Shown: positions 44,442 through 53,681, numbered from the stretch's first letter. The stretch: DNA of 64,000 nucleotides from Deltaproteobacteria bacterium (GCA_020060215.1 JAGVAP010000124.1:1-64000), one strand, 5' to 3'. Numbers and translations are program-made. Notes: generated by a model not told the origin, from the sequence alone.

Positions 44442-45221
44442 ATGGATCCAAGAGGGCTGATCACGGCCATTCGAACGCTCACTGCGGTACCGGTGGGGGG
44501 AAAAGATGCGGAGAGCTTTTCCGATTCCCTGATCTGGTTCCCCGTGGTAGGACTGATCCTGGGCATGCTCCTGTGGTCGGTCGGCAATGTCTGGGCGGGG
44601 AGCCTCGGCCCGGACTGGCCCGGCGCGGGCGCGGTGGCCGTACTCTTCGCACAGATCCTGCTGACCCGCGCGCTCCACATGGACGGCTTTGCGGACTGGG
44701 CGGACGGGATGGGAGCCCGGGACAGGAGCGCCCGGCTCATGATCATGAAGGATCCTCACCTCGGGTCCTTCGGCGTCATTGCACTGGTTTTCGATATCCT
44801 CGCAAAATGGGTCGCTCTGGAACGACTCATCCTCTCGGGAGGTCTGATGGTCATCGTGCCCGTCTCCATCCTCTCCAGGACCGCCATGGTCTCTCTCATG
44901 AGGAGGCTGCCCTATGCCCGAACAGGGGATGGGATGGGCCGGCCCTTTTTCCAAGACATCTCTCCGGCCAAGGAATGGGTCGCCCTGGGCATCGCACTGT
45001 GCGTCTGTCTCTGGTTCGGCCCACTGGGCATCGGCCTTTTTGCAGCGGGATGGATCATCGGGAAGGTCCTTGAGCTCTCGTTCCGGAGGGGTTTGGGCGG
45101 GGTCACGGGGGATCTTCTCGGAGCGTCCAATGAGGTGGTGGAGATTCTCCTGCTGTGGCTCTGCGCCTGTTCAGCGGGGCTGTTCCCCCAGGTCCTGGGG
45201 TGGGCCGGGGTATGGCGATGA
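44442..45221 (+). CDS. cobS: Adenosylcobinamide-GDP ribazoletransferase (cobalamin synthase)
   Basis: 259 residues, six or more hydrophobic segments. RALHMDGFADWADGMGARD holds the conserved HxDGxxD-type motif; LMIMKDPHLGSFGVIAL and GMGRPFFQD follow. It joins adenosylcobinamide-GDP and alpha-ribazole in the membrane, the last step of cobalamin assembly. The ATG at 44442 was taken over a GTG at 44421 that lies inside the repeat. It overlaps the next gene (ATGA). Confidence 0.94.
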   Translation: MDPRGLITAIRTLTAVPVGGKDAESFSDSLIWFPVVGLILGMLLWSVGNVWAGSLGPDWPGAGAVAVLFAQILLTRALHMDGFADWADGMGARDRSARLMIMKDPHLGSFGVIALVFDILAKWVALERLILSGGLMVIVPVSILSRTAMVSLMRRLPYARTGDGMGRPFFQDISPAKEWVALGIALCVCLWFGPLGIGLFAAGWIIGKVLELSFRRGLGGVTGDLLGASNEVVEILLLWLCACSAGLFPQVLGWAGVWR

Positions 45222-46309
45222 AACTCGATCCGACGCACCGCCACGGGGGATTCCGGGAGGCCGACTTCGGCCGCCTGGGGGTAAGGGAGCGACCGGTTCT
45301 GGACTTCAGCGTCAACCTCAATCCCCTCGGCCCCCCTGCGCTGCTCCGGGAGAGGTGGAGCACGCTCTTCGACGGCGTCGTCGATTACCCGAGCGTCTCC
45401 GGCGAGGGTGTCGCCGTCTATTATGAGAGGAGATACGGGATCCCGGCCGATCAGTTCCTCGCCGGAAACGGCTCCACGGAGATGATCTACCTGATTCCGA
45501 GGGCCCTCGGGATCAGGAGATCCCTGGTGATCGTCCCTTCCTTTCACGACTATACGAGGGCCACGCTTCTCGATGGAGCCACCGTCCTGCAACATCCCCT
45601 GCTGCAGGAGGGGGAGTCCTTTGTCCTGAACGGGGCCGAGCTCATGGGCCGGCTGAGGGACGCCGATGCACTGTGGCTGGGAAACCCGAACAACCCCACC
45701 GGCAATCTCTTCTTGAGGGAGGCCATCCTGGATCTCTGCCTCCGTTTTCCCGAGAAGTGGTTCATTGTCGACGAGGCGTTCATCCCCTTTGTGGAGAACA
45801 GGGAATCATTCAGCGTGATGGGTGGTGAACGGCCGAAGAACCTCCTCATCCTCCACTCTCTGACCAAGTTCTATGCCCTTGCAGGGATCCGGATGGGGGG
45901 TGTGGTGGCGAACCCGGAGGTGATCCTGAGAATCAAGACGTTCAAGGAGCCATGGACCGTGAACGGCCTCGCCGAAAGGATCGCACCCCTGCTGCTGGAG
46001 TGCGGGGAGTACGAGGAGAAGACCCGTGCCCTGGTCGGGGCGGAGCGGAGACGACTCGTGGATTCCTTCCGGAGATCGGACGCCGTCTTTGCCTTGAAAC
46101 CGTCGGCCAACTTCATCCTCTGCCGGTGGCGCCTGACGGAGGACCTCGACGATCTCCTCGTCCATATGCTCTCCGAAGGGATCTACGTGCGGGACTGCAG
46201 AAACTTTCCGGGACTCGAGAAAAACTGGTTTCGGGTGGCGGTGAAGCTGCCTGCGGAGAACGATCGGCTCCTCTCGGCCCTTTCATCCTTCCCTTGCCCC
46301 AATGGTTGA
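45212..46309 (+). CDS. cobD: L-threonine-O-3-phosphate decarboxylase-like PLP enzyme
   Basis: 365 residues. LDFSVNLNPLGPP is the opening motif of CobD/CobC and related class I/II aminotransferases; LAGNGSTEMIYLIPRAL, LGNPNNPTGNLF, FIVDEAFIPF and HSLTKFYALAGIRMGGVV (PLP-binding Lys in SLTKFYA) follow. The context between cobS and cbiB indicates the decarboxylase that makes aminopropanol phosphate for the nucleotide loop, rather than histidinol-phosphate aminotransferase. Its start overlaps the stop of cobS; the stop overlaps the start of cbiB by 8 bases. Confidence 0.92.
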   Translation: MAMKLDPTHRHGGFREADFGRLGVRERPVLDFSVNLNPLGPPALLRERWSTLFDGVVDYPSVSGEGVAVYYERRYGIPADQFLAGNGSTEMIYLIPRALGIRRSLVIVPSFHDYTRATLLDGATVLQHPLLQEGESFVLNGAELMGRLRDADALWLGNPNNPTGNLFLREAILDLCLRFPEKWFIVDEAFIPFVENRESFSVMGGERPKNLLILHSLTKFYALAGIRMGGVVANPEVILRIKTFKEPWTVNGLAERIAPLLLECGEYEEKTRALVGAERRRLVDSFRRSDAVFALKPSANFILCRWRLTEDLDDLLVHMLSEGIYVRDCRNFPGLEKNWFRVAVKLPAENDRLLSALSSFPCPNG

Positions 46310-47318
46310 GATCGGGACAATCCTCTGCATCGCGTTTGTGCTGGACATCCTTTTGGGTGATCCCAGGTACGGAGTACACCCCGTGCGGATGATCGGGCTG
46401 GTGATCCACCGGTTCGAGCAGTTCCTCAGGGGAACGGGCTGCTCCGGGAAGGGGGGCGGGATCCTGCTTGCAGCCGGCACGATCGGCTCCATGCTCCTCT
46501 CTTACCTCTGGCTCCAGTGGCTCTCTTCGCGGGTGCATCCAACCCTCCCGCTCCTGCTCGACCTTTTTCTGGCCTACTCTTTCCTTGCCCTGGGCGATCT
46601 GCTTCACCACGTCAGACCCGTGGCGGCGGCCATCGAGAGGGGAGAACTGGATGCGGCCAGGCAGACCCTCTCGCTGACGGTAGGACGGGATGTCAGCGTC
46701 CTGGACAGGGACGGGATCGCACGTGCGGCGATCGAGACCCTGGCCGAGAACTTCGTGGACGGCTTTCTGTCGCCCCTGTTCTGGTACATCGCCGGCGGCA
46801 CGGTCTTCCTGCTCCTGGGGGGAAATCCCTTGCGGGGGGCGGTGGGAGCGATGCTCCTGTTCAAATGCGTCAGCACACTGGACTCCATGGTCGGCTACAA
46901 GGACGACCGGTACCTCCTGTTCGGCCGGGCCGGGGCCAGGTTGGATGATCTCATGAATCTGATCCCGGCAAGGATGTCGATCCTCTTCCTGTGGGTGGGG
47001 GGTCTCCTTGCGGGATTGAACAGTGCACAGGGAATGCGAGCGGCCCTGAGGGATCGGCTGAAACACGAATCGCCCAACTCGGCCCATCCGGAGAGCTTTG
47101 CGGCGGGCGCTCTCGGCATCCGACTGGGCGGACCGACCAGATATCGGGAGGGATGGAAGGTCAAGCCATGGCTCGGGGAGGGGGAGTCGGAGGTCCATGG
47201 ATTCCACGTTCGAAAGGCCATGGCCCTCATCCAGCGGAGCGCCTGGTCGGCCATGGCCGTGCCCATCCTCTTCACGGCCGCCCTATGGCTGCTTCAGTCC
47301 AGCATTTTGCTCCTTTGA
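46302..47318 (+). CDS. cbiB: Adenosylcobinamide-phosphate synthase
   Basis: 338 residues, several membrane segments. CIAFVLDILLGDPRYGVHPV is the CbiB N-terminus; VGRDVSVLDRDGIARAAIET, NFVDGFLSPLFWY and CVSTLDSMVGYKDDRYLLFG follow. It attaches aminopropanol (phosphate) to adenosylcobyric acid. Third gene of the cobS-cobD-cbiB unit with overlapping ends. Confidence 0.95.
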   Translation: MVEIGTILCIAFVLDILLGDPRYGVHPVRMIGLVIHRFEQFLRGTGCSGKGGGILLAAGTIGSMLLSYLWLQWLSSRVHPTLPLLLDLFLAYSFLALGDLLHHVRPVAAAIERGELDAARQTLSLTVGRDVSVLDRDGIARAAIETLAENFVDGFLSPLFWYIAGGTVFLLLGGNPLRGAVGAMLLFKCVSTLDSMVGYKDDRYLLFGRAGARLDDLMNLIPARMSILFLWVGGLLAGLNSAQGMRAALRDRLKHESPNSAHPESFAAGALGIRLGGPTRYREGWKVKPWLGEGESEVHGFHVRKAMALIQRSAWSAMAVPILFTAALWLLQSSILLL

Positions 47319-47451
47319 AACGGAGATGATGAGGTTGGACATGGATGCGCCTTCGCCCCCATGCCCAGCCCGGATCGCGGTTAAGCGTCACGCTGCGATG
47401 GATTCATTCATCATAGTTAGAACCAATTTGTGATCGCAGACGCATGTGTTC

Positions 47452-47480
47452 TTGACTTTTCTTCAATTGTGTAATATAGA
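47452..47480 (+). promoter_or_regulatory. Sigma-70 promoter for the Lys-rich small protein
   Basis: TTGACT (47452-47457), 17-base spacer, TATAGA (47475-47480). It lies 46 bases before the ATG at 47527, which has ggaaaggagag just upstream. One of the cleanest promoters in the window, suggesting high expression. Confidence 0.7.
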
Positions 47481-47526
47481 CGTCTTTCAAATCTGCTTTA
47501 ATTAAGCGAGTCGGAAAGGAGAGAGT

Positions 47527-47718
47527 ATGGCAACTGCCAAACAGATTCAGTACAGGATTGGACAGACCAAAAAGAAGCTGGCAAAGCTAAACAAAGAGAT
47601 CAATACCGCCAAGGGAAAGATGAAGGTCCTCGAGGGGCAGCTGAAGAAGGCGAAGTCCTCGGAAAAGCCGAAGGCGAAAAAGGCCTCTCCCAAGAAGAAG
47701 GGCGCAAAAAAGAGATAG
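47527..47718 (+). CDS. Lys-rich small coiled-coil protein, histone H1-like tail
   Basis: 63 residues, about a third Lys. The first ~40 residues form a predicted coiled coil (KKLAKLNKEINTAKGKMKVL); the tail KPKAKKASPKKKGAKKR resembles the disordered DNA-binding tail of H1-like bacterial proteins. It has its own strong promoter and ribosome-binding site and stands alone. A nucleoid-binding role is inferred from composition only. Confidence 0.85.
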   Translation: MATAKQIQYRIGQTKKKLAKLNKEINTAKGKMKVLEGQLKKAKSSEKPKAKKASPKKKGAKKR

Positions 47719-47817
47719 GGCACGGACGGGCCCCGTTCTCATGATGAGAGCAGCCGCCTGTGGTCGCTCGCCGGAGCAGGCGCCACGTTCCCTGTGGAGA
47801 ATCAGAGAAGGGATCTT

Positions 47818-47856
47818 TTGAGGGAGTCGGGGATTTCAGAGTCCCCACTCCCTCAA
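47818..47856. terminator. Long hairpin spanning the Mut7-C stop codon
   Basis: Left arm 47818-47833 and right arm 47842-47856 form a 15-base stem with one bulged base (ttgagggagt-c-gggga / tcccc-actccctcaa). The loop holds the Mut7-C stop codon. A short T-run (tttt, 47816-47819, read as aaaa on the minus strand) flanks it. It could end transcripts from either side of these convergent genes. Confidence 0.5.
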
Positions 47857-48324
47857 TTGCACCATCATCCTCTCCCTGTGGGTCCCGGGCCAGTAGTAGC
47901 GGCCGCAGGAAGGACAGCGGCTGATCTCATCCGGCCTTTCAAAGAAGACATACTCCGGGATCTCCCGCATGCTCTCGGGAGGGGGGACCTTCTCCAGGGG
48001 AGCGTTGCAGCGCAGGCACCGGGTGAACCATCTCTCCTGCCTTGAATGGGTCAGCCCGGCAGACCTCATCTCCCGCAGTTGCTCACCCACCCGATCGGAG
48101 CGTATGAGCACGGAACCGGCATGGAGACGTACGGTCTTGCGGTTTCGCGAGAGGAGCAGTCGACCTTCCTCCAGCAGCACCCCGAGAGATCCCTCCCTGT
48201 AATGGGACCGGTAATGGGCATCGCAGCCCAAGACGCGGAGCCATTTGGCCAGGCTTCCCAGCATGGCGTCTGCCAGGAATCTCCTTTCCATCCCTCTTCC
48301 AGAAAAATCTGCCGGCATATTCAT
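47836..48324 (-). CDS. Mut7-C RNase domain protein
   Basis: 162 residues from the ATG at 48324 (aagga upstream). RRFLADAMLGSLAKWLRVLG holds the conserved Asp of the PIN-like Mut7-C domain; RLLLSRNRKT follows. A zinc ribbon closes it: RCLRCNAPLEKVPPP and SRCPSCGRYYWPGTHRERM. The family is thought to act on RNA. The upstream part of the longer open frame comes from a palindromic repeat and is excluded. Confidence 0.9.
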   Translation of the reverse strand: MNMPADFSGRGMERRFLADAMLGSLAKWLRVLGCDAHYRSHYREGSLGVLLEEGRLLLSRNRKTVRLHAGSVLIRSDRVGEQLREMRSAGLTHSRQERWFTRCLRCNAPLEKVPPPESMREIPEYVFFERPDEISRCPSCGRYYWPGTHRERMMVQLREWGL

Positions 48325-48375
48325 TGACGCTTCCTTCCGGTTATTATAAATGAGTCCAGGCGCGAGACAAAGAAC

Positions 48376-48413
48376 GGATGCTGGATGCAGGATGCAGCCT
48401 GCATCCAGCATCC
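48376..48413. repeat. Perfect 16-base palindrome (ggatgctggatgcagg type)
   Basis: Left arm ggatgctggatgcagg (48376-48391), 6-base spacer, perfect inverted right arm (48398-48413). It sits 15 bases before the murA start codon, so the hairpin may affect murA translation. Confidence 0.75.
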
Positions 48414-48428
48414 AACGGTTGAGGAAAC

Positions 48429-49691
48429 ATGGACAAGATCATCATAGAGGGGGGGAAGACCGAGCTCAAGGGGACGGTCCGGATCAGCGGCGCAAAAAAC
48501 GCCGCACTGCCCGCCATTGCAGCATGTCTGCTCACCGGGGGGGAGCACCGACTCCACCGCATACCTCGTCTCAGGGACATACGGACCATCATGGTGATCA
48601 TGTCCAACATGGGGGTGACCTTCCGCAATGAAGACGGCGGGCTCTTCGTCAACAGCGACCATCTGAACGACTGTGAAGCGCCCTATGATCTGGTCAGGAC
48701 CATGCGTGCCTCCATCCTCATCCTGGGGCCCCTGCTTGCGCGTCTGGGAAAGGCCAGGATCTCTCTCCCGGGGGGCTGCGCCATCGGCGCCAGGCCCGTC
48801 AACCTGCACCTGAAGGCGCTGGAGGCCATGGGCGTGGAGATGTACCTGGAGCAGGGCTATATCCATGCCAAGACCGATCGTCTGAAGGGGGCGAACGTCT
48901 TCCTGGACATACCGACGGTGACCGGCACCGAGAACATCATGATGGCTGCCGTCAGGGCCGAAGGGACCACCATGATTCGGAATGCGGCCAAGGAGCCCGA
49001 GATCGTCGACCTTGCCTGTATGCTGCGGAGCATGGGTGCACGGATCGAAGGAGACGGGACAGACACGATCGTGATCGATGGGGTCCGGGACCTCTCGCCC
49101 ACACCGAGCCACGCGGTTATCCCCGACAGGATCGAGTCCGGCACATTCATGATTGCGGCGGCCATGACAGGGGGCGAGGTCACGGTCGAGGGGTGCAGGC
49201 CGGATCACCTGGGCGCCTTGATCGAAAAGCTCCGCACCGCAGGCGCCGTCGTCGAGATCTCCGATCAGACCCTGTTCGTAAAGGGCCCGGAGAGGATCAA
49301 GAGCGTGGATATCGATACCATGCCTTTCCCCGGGTTCCCTACCGATCTGCAGGCCCAGTTCATGACCCTCATGTGCATTGCCCGGGGGTCCAGCATGATC
49401 CGGGAGAACATCTTCGAGAACCGGTTCATCCATGTGAGCGAGCTGAAGAGAATGGGCGCGAACATCAGGATCAATGGAAGCCAGGCGCTTGTCAGAGGGA
49501 AGAAGCGCCTCCTGGCCGCCCCGGTGATGGCCACGGATCTCAGGGCCAGCGCCTCCCTGATCCTGGCCGGTCTCGTTGCAGAGGGCGGCAAGACCGAGGT
49601 GCACCGGATCTACCACCTGGACAGGGGTTACGAGGGCCTGGAGGAAAAGTTCAAAACCCTTGGCGCCAGGATCTGGCGGGAAAAGGAGTGA
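48429..49691 (+). CDS. murA: UDP-N-acetylglucosamine 1-carboxyvinyltransferase
   Basis: 420 residues. RISGAKNAALPAIAA holds the active-site Lys/Asn; LPGGCAIGARPVNLHL holds the catalytic Cys (the fosfomycin target); GEVTVEGCRPDHL and FPTDLQAQFMTL are conserved. It adds enolpyruvate to UDP-GlcNAc, the first committed step of peptidoglycan synthesis. comEC follows 1 base later. Confidence 0.98.
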   Translation: MDKIIIEGGKTELKGTVRISGAKNAALPAIAACLLTGGEHRLHRIPRLRDIRTIMVIMSNMGVTFRNEDGGLFVNSDHLNDCEAPYDLVRTMRASILILGPLLARLGKARISLPGGCAIGARPVNLHLKALEAMGVEMYLEQGYIHAKTDRLKGANVFLDIPTVTGTENIMMAAVRAEGTTMIRNAAKEPEIVDLACMLRSMGARIEGDGTDTIVIDGVRDLSPTPSHAVIPDRIESGTFMIAAAMTGGEVTVEGCRPDHLGALIEKLRTAGAVVEISDQTLFVKGPERIKSVDIDTMPFPGFPTDLQAQFMTLMCIARGSSMIRENIFENRFIHVSELKRMGANIRINGSQALVRGKKRLLAAPVMATDLRASASLILAGLVAEGGKTEVHRIYHLDRGYEGLEEKFKTLGARIWREKE

Positions 49692-49692
49692 G

Positions 49693-52131
49693 ATGCACGA
49701 CAGACCGCTCCTGTCCGCACTGCTTGCCTATGCGGGCGGGATCCTGATCGGTCACGCCTTTTCTCACACGCCGCTCTGCAGCCCATTCACCGTCTTCGCA
49801 CTCCTCGGATTCCTCATCCTCGCCTGCGGAACCACCATCTTTCTCCCCGATGGTACGAGGATGGTCTTCCTCCCCATCCTCTTTTTCGCAACCGGGGCCC
49901 TCTTCGACCTCCAGGAACACAGGGCTTCGACGCTCTCTACCCTGGCCGAGCGCGGGGAAGAGGTAATGGTCCGCGGCACGGTAGGGGAGCCTGTACGCAT
50001 CAGGGAGGACTTCTCGCGGATGGTCCTTGAACCCGAGGCCGTCTCCTTCGCAGGGGGAAGCGTCGATCCTTCGGGGAGACTGCTCGTCCAGGTCTACTCG
50101 CATTCCCGCCTCTTTTCGCCCGGCGACCGAATCCTCTTCAGGGCCGGACTGAGGCCGTTCAGGAATTTCGAAAATCCGGGGCGGTACGATTATGAGCGGG
50201 CCATGATGATCAAGGGGTTCGCCTGCGCCGCCGTCGTCGGGGACGGCAGGGGGATCGTGCCCCTGGGAAGGGGATCGCTGGGGCCGGTGCAGGACGGGCT
50301 GGAGTCGGTGCGCCGGCCGTTGCGCGCGTTCATCCGGGAGAGGCTCTTCCCATGGCAGGCAGCGGTCTTTCGGGCCCTGATCCTGGGGGAGACGCAGGAT
50401 GTGGACCCCGAGCTGAGGGACCTCTTCACCCGGACGGGACTCGGGCACATCCTTGCCGTGTCGGGGCTGCACGTGGGGCTGATTGCATGGGCGGTCTTCT
50501 TTTCCGTGCGGTTCCTGCTCTCCTTGTCCTATCGGCTCACCCTGCGGCTGGACATCCGGAAAACGGCCGCACTGATCACCTGCATCCCCGTCGCGGCCTA
50601 CGCCCTGCTCGCCGGTTTTCATGTCTCCAGCCAGAGGGCCATGATCATGGTCCTTGCGTACCTCCTCTCCGTGGTCCTGGACCGGCAAAAAGAGGTCTGG
50701 TCGACCTTTTCGATCGCCGCCCTCGTCGTGCTCGCCATCGATCCCCATGCGATCTTCAGCCTCTCGTTTCACCTTTCCTTCGGCGCGGTGATCGGTCTCC
50801 TCCTCCTGGCCTCCCCCATCCAGTCGGCATTCTCGTATGGATTTCAGCAATGGGAGAGAGAGAGGGGCGGCGGCCGCCTCCTCCGGTACATCATCGGTCT
50901 CGGGGCTGCGACCTGCGCGGCCTCCCTGTTCCTCCTGCCCCTGATCGCCTTCCACTTCCACAGGCTTTCGGCAGTCTCGGTGCCGGCCAACCTCATGGTC
51001 CTGCCGTTCCTCGGCGTGTGGATCCTCCCCCTGGGGCTGCTCTCGTCGGCCATGCTGCCGATCTCCGGTTCCCTGGCCTCCCTGCTCCTCGAGGCGGGCT
51101 CCTGGGGGCTCGACCTGACCCTGATGATCATGGAGTTCTGGGCCGGGCTTTCGTTTGCGGAGGTGTGGCTCGTCAGACCCAGCCTCCTGGAGATCGGCCT
51201 GTTCTACGCCATCCTCCTCTGCATCCTTCGCCTGAAGAGCACCCGGGGTGCAAGGATCGGCCTCGCCGTGCTGCTGGCGGTTCTGGCAGGGGACGTGCTG
51301 TACTGGATCCGGCAGACCCAGTTCAACACCCACCTGAAAGTCACCTACCTGGATGTGGGGTCGGGTCATGCCGCGCTGGTGCAGTTCCCCGGAAGGGAGA
51401 GGATGCTGATCGACGGCGGGGGATCGGCGCAGGAGGATTTCGATATGGGCCGGATGGTGGTCGCACCCTGCCTCCTCGCCCTCAAGATCAGGAGGGTGGA
51501 TTACCTTGTGATGAGCCATCCGGAATCGGATCACATGAACGGCCTTTCGTTCATCGCATCTCAATTCCACCCCAAAGAGTTCTGGCACAACGGCGACCCG
51601 GTCGACATGCCGGCGTATCACAGGCTGATGGGGCTGGTCAGGAGCAAAGGGATCCCGGAGCGGCTGCCGTCCGACCTGAGAGGGCCGATCGAGATCGGGG
51701 GGGTCGGGATCGAGCTGCTCCATCCGGAAGGGGAAAGGGATTCCTCGAAGCGGACGAAGTTGAACGATCGATCCATGGTCCTGAAGCTCACCCACGGGAG
51801 GAACTCCTTCCTCTTTCCCGGGGATCTGGAAAGGGGTGGGGAGGAGATCGTGATCCCCACGAGGGGGACCTCGCTCCGGAGCAATGTCCTGCTCGTCCCT
51901 CACCACGGGAGCCGGGGGTCGTGCTCTGAGGAATTCCTCGAACAGGTGGATCCCCGTTTCTGCATCATCTCCGCACGGGGCGGCGTCCCCCTGAGGTTCC
52001 CCCATCCCGATCTCCTCAGAAGACTGGAGGCGCGGGGATGCGAAATCCTTCGGACGGATCGGCACGGGGCGGTCATCGTGACTTCGCGGAACGACCGGAT
52101 CGAGATCAGCACCTGGAGAGATCTCCTATGA
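49693..52131 (+). CDS. comEC: DNA internalization competence protein ComEC/Rec2
   Basis: 812 residues from the ATG at 49693. DUF4131 region at residues ~25-180, competence channel at ~200-500 (LILGETQDVDPELRDLFTRT, then GLGHILAVSGLHVGLIAW), metallo-beta-lactamase-like domain at ~545-800 (VTYLDVGSGHAALVQFPG, VMSHPESDHMNGLSF, LLVPHHGSRGS). It carries single-stranded DNA across the inner membrane. All key motifs are present; only the GDA-type motif is degenerate to DVGSGHA. It overlaps the lipoprotein gene (ATGA). Confidence 0.95.
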   Translation: MHDRPLLSALLAYAGGILIGHAFSHTPLCSPFTVFALLGFLILACGTTIFLPDGTRMVFLPILFFATGALFDLQEHRASTLSTLAERGEEVMVRGTVGEPVRIREDFSRMVLEPEAVSFAGGSVDPSGRLLVQVYSHSRLFSPGDRILFRAGLRPFRNFENPGRYDYERAMMIKGFACAAVVGDGRGIVPLGRGSLGPVQDGLESVRRPLRAFIRERLFPWQAAVFRALILGETQDVDPELRDLFTRTGLGHILAVSGLHVGLIAWAVFFSVRFLLSLSYRLTLRLDIRKTAALITCIPVAAYALLAGFHVSSQRAMIMVLAYLLSVVLDRQKEVWSTFSIAALVVLAIDPHAIFSLSFHLSFGAVIGLLLLASPIQSAFSYGFQQWERERGGGRLLRYIIGLGAATCAASLFLLPLIAFHFHRLSAVSVPANLMVLPFLGVWILPLGLLSSAMLPISGSLASLLLEAGSWGLDLTLMIMEFWAGLSFAEVWLVRPSLLEIGLFYAILLCILRLKSTRGARIGLAVLLAVLAGDVLYWIRQTQFNTHLKVTYLDVGSGHAALVQFPGRERMLIDGGGSAQEDFDMGRMVVAPCLLALKIRRVDYLVMSHPESDHMNGLSFIASQFHPKEFWHNGDPVDMPAYHRLMGLVRSKGIPERLPSDLRGPIEIGGVGIELLHPEGERDSSKRTKLNDRSMVLKLTHGRNSFLFPGDLERGGEEIVIPTRGTSLRSNVLLVPHHGSRGSCSEEFLEQVDPRFCIISARGGVPLRFPHPDLLRRLEARGCEILRTDRHGAVIVTSRNDRIEISTWRDLL

Positions 52132-52604
52132 AACGGACCATCCTTCCCATTCTTCTGATCATGGCGTTTTCGGTGCTGCAGGCCTGTTCCAGCTATGGGA
52201 GGCTCGCACATCAGCCGGCGGTGAGTGCCGAAGACCTTTTTCAAATGCGGGAGGAGTACGAGGTATACTTTGCGGGCGTCTCGACCCACAGACCTTCCGC
52301 GGTTCTCTTCGACCCGAAGGACGACGACAGGGTCATGACCGTGCACCCGTGGTGGATCAAGATGGAGGACCCGGCCATGCTGCGGGAGATCCTGGAGTGG
52401 ATGGTCGCGGACGTCCAGATCGAGCCGGTGGTGTGGCGGATCCTCGGGTCGGACGGTGCCTTTTATGGATACCTCTACACGGCCTGGAACCACGCGCTCC
52501 TCAGGGCCGTGGACGAGAAGACCTTGTGGATCGACGACATGTCCAGGTCCAAGCAGTATCCGGGGGGAGACTTCAGGGACAATGCCGTCTCGGCGGGGGA
52601 GTAG
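52128..52604 (+). CDS. Lipoprotein of unknown function
   Basis: 158 residues. MKRTILPILLIMAFSVLQAC is a signal sequence with a lipobox (LQAC). The mature part has paired aromatic motifs (VYFAGVSTHRPSAVLFDPKD, then YGYLYTAWNHALLRAVDEKT) and no recognised domain. Its start overlaps the comEC stop, so it is co-expressed and may be an accessory of comEC, which is inference. Confidence 0.85.
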   Translation: MKRTILPILLIMAFSVLQACSSYGRLAHQPAVSAEDLFQMREEYEVYFAGVSTHRPSAVLFDPKDDDRVMTVHPWWIKMEDPAMLREILEWMVADVQIEPVVWRILGSDGAFYGYLYTAWNHALLRAVDEKTLWIDDMSRSKQYPGGDFRDNAVSAGE

Positions 52605-52666
52605 GGGCCGATCGCTGGACGTCCTCCCCTCTTGTAAAGGGGAGACAGAGAGGATTTGGAGCGGTC

Positions 52667-53329
52667 ATGATCAAGGTTACCGATGAGATCCATCAGGTGG
52701 GGGGCGGCCGCCTCACAGGGCCCGAAGACGGGGCGGTCTATCTCGTCCACTTCGGCGAAGAGGCGGCCCTTGTGGATGCCGGCTGCGGCGGGGCCGCAAA
52801 GAGGCTGTTCAGAAACATTGAGGCCTGCTCGGTTGAACCGGAATCGATCAGGTACCTCCTCGTCACCCACTGCCATTTCGACCACACGGGGGGGATCGAA
52901 GGGGTAAGGACGACCACCGGCTGCCGCGTCGTGGCGCACGAGCTGGACGCGGTCTTTCTGGAAGAGGGGGATAGCGAGGTCACCGGTGCCGGGTGGTACG
53001 GCTCCCGTATGAAACCGACTCCGGTGGACGTCAAACTCCATGGCGCGCGAAATGAGATCGACCTGGGCGGGCGGAAGGTCGAGGCGATCCACACGCCCGG
53101 CCATTCGCCCGGCTCGCTGGTCTACCTCGTGGAATCCGGAGGATTGAAGGTGCTCTTCGGACAGGACGTCCACGGCCCCATCCACGAGAGCCTCCGCTCG
53201 AACCGGTCCGACTACATCCAGTCCCTCAAACTCCTCCTCTCCCTGGAGGCCGACGTGCTCTGCGAGGGCCATTACGGCATCTTCCGCGGCAGAGAGGAAG
53301 TGGCGGACTTCATCGAGTCGTTCCTGTGA
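52667..53329 (+). CDS. Metallo-beta-lactamase-fold hydrolase
   Basis: 220 residues from the ATG at 52667. YLLVTHCHFDHTGGIEGVRT is the HxHxDH motif; AIHTPGHSPGSLVYLVES and FGQDVHGPIHE supply further metal ligands. Compact family without C-terminal extension; the substrate may be a thioester or lactone-type compound but cannot be told. Follows the lipoprotein by 62 bases. Confidence 0.9.
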   Translation: MIKVTDEIHQVGGGRLTGPEDGAVYLVHFGEEAALVDAGCGGAAKRLFRNIEACSVEPESIRYLLVTHCHFDHTGGIEGVRTTTGCRVVAHELDAVFLEEGDSEVTGAGWYGSRMKPTPVDVKLHGARNEIDLGGRKVEAIHTPGHSPGSLVYLVESGGLKVLFGQDVHGPIHESLRSNRSDYIQSLKLLLSLEADVLCEGHYGIFRGREEVADFIESFL

Positions 53330-53442
53330 AAACCTGCGGTCGCGCGGATCCCGTGCGATCTTTCGCGGGAGACGCCGAGGCGCAGTGAGATGACGCATGC
53401 CCTCCACCACTGTGGAGGACCATGGCAGCAAGCAGGGTTGGC

Positions 53443-53607
53443 TTATGGGCCAAGGTGCTTGGAAAGAAGAGGCTGCACGCCCTTCAGGTCTCGAAGAGAG
53501 GAGGCGAGCTTTTCTGCGAGGATCGCGGCGACCGCGTAGGCATCGCAGGAAGGGCCGTCCTGTATCTGGAAGGGAACATAGTCGTATGAACCACCGCTGA
53601 ACATCCC
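53443..53607 (-). CDS. Doubtful 54-residue hypothetical protein
   Basis: MFSGGSYDYVPFQIQDGPSC followed by DAYAVAAILAEKLASSLRDL reads like a protein, with balanced composition and G+C-rich third positions, unlike most random frames here. No family recognised and no clear ribosome-binding site, so it may be a remnant of a larger gene. Confidence 0.35.
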   Translation of the reverse strand, partial: GMFSGGSYDYVPFQIQDGPSCDAYAVAAILAEKLASSLRDLKGVQPLLSKHLGP

Positions 53608-53681
53608 GACCCGTCGAAGCGGTCTTCTGCGCCGGCATGACAGCCTTGCCTCTCCTTTCCCCCCCCTCCCCCCCCAAAAAT

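Noticed and set aside
48338..48411. N-terminal extension of the Mut7-C protein
   Set aside because: Encoded by the palindrome at 48376-48413; the ATG at 48324 has a better ribosome-binding site.
49651..52065. 804-codon minus-strand open frame
   Set aside because: Antisense shadow of comEC caused by high G+C; no family features.
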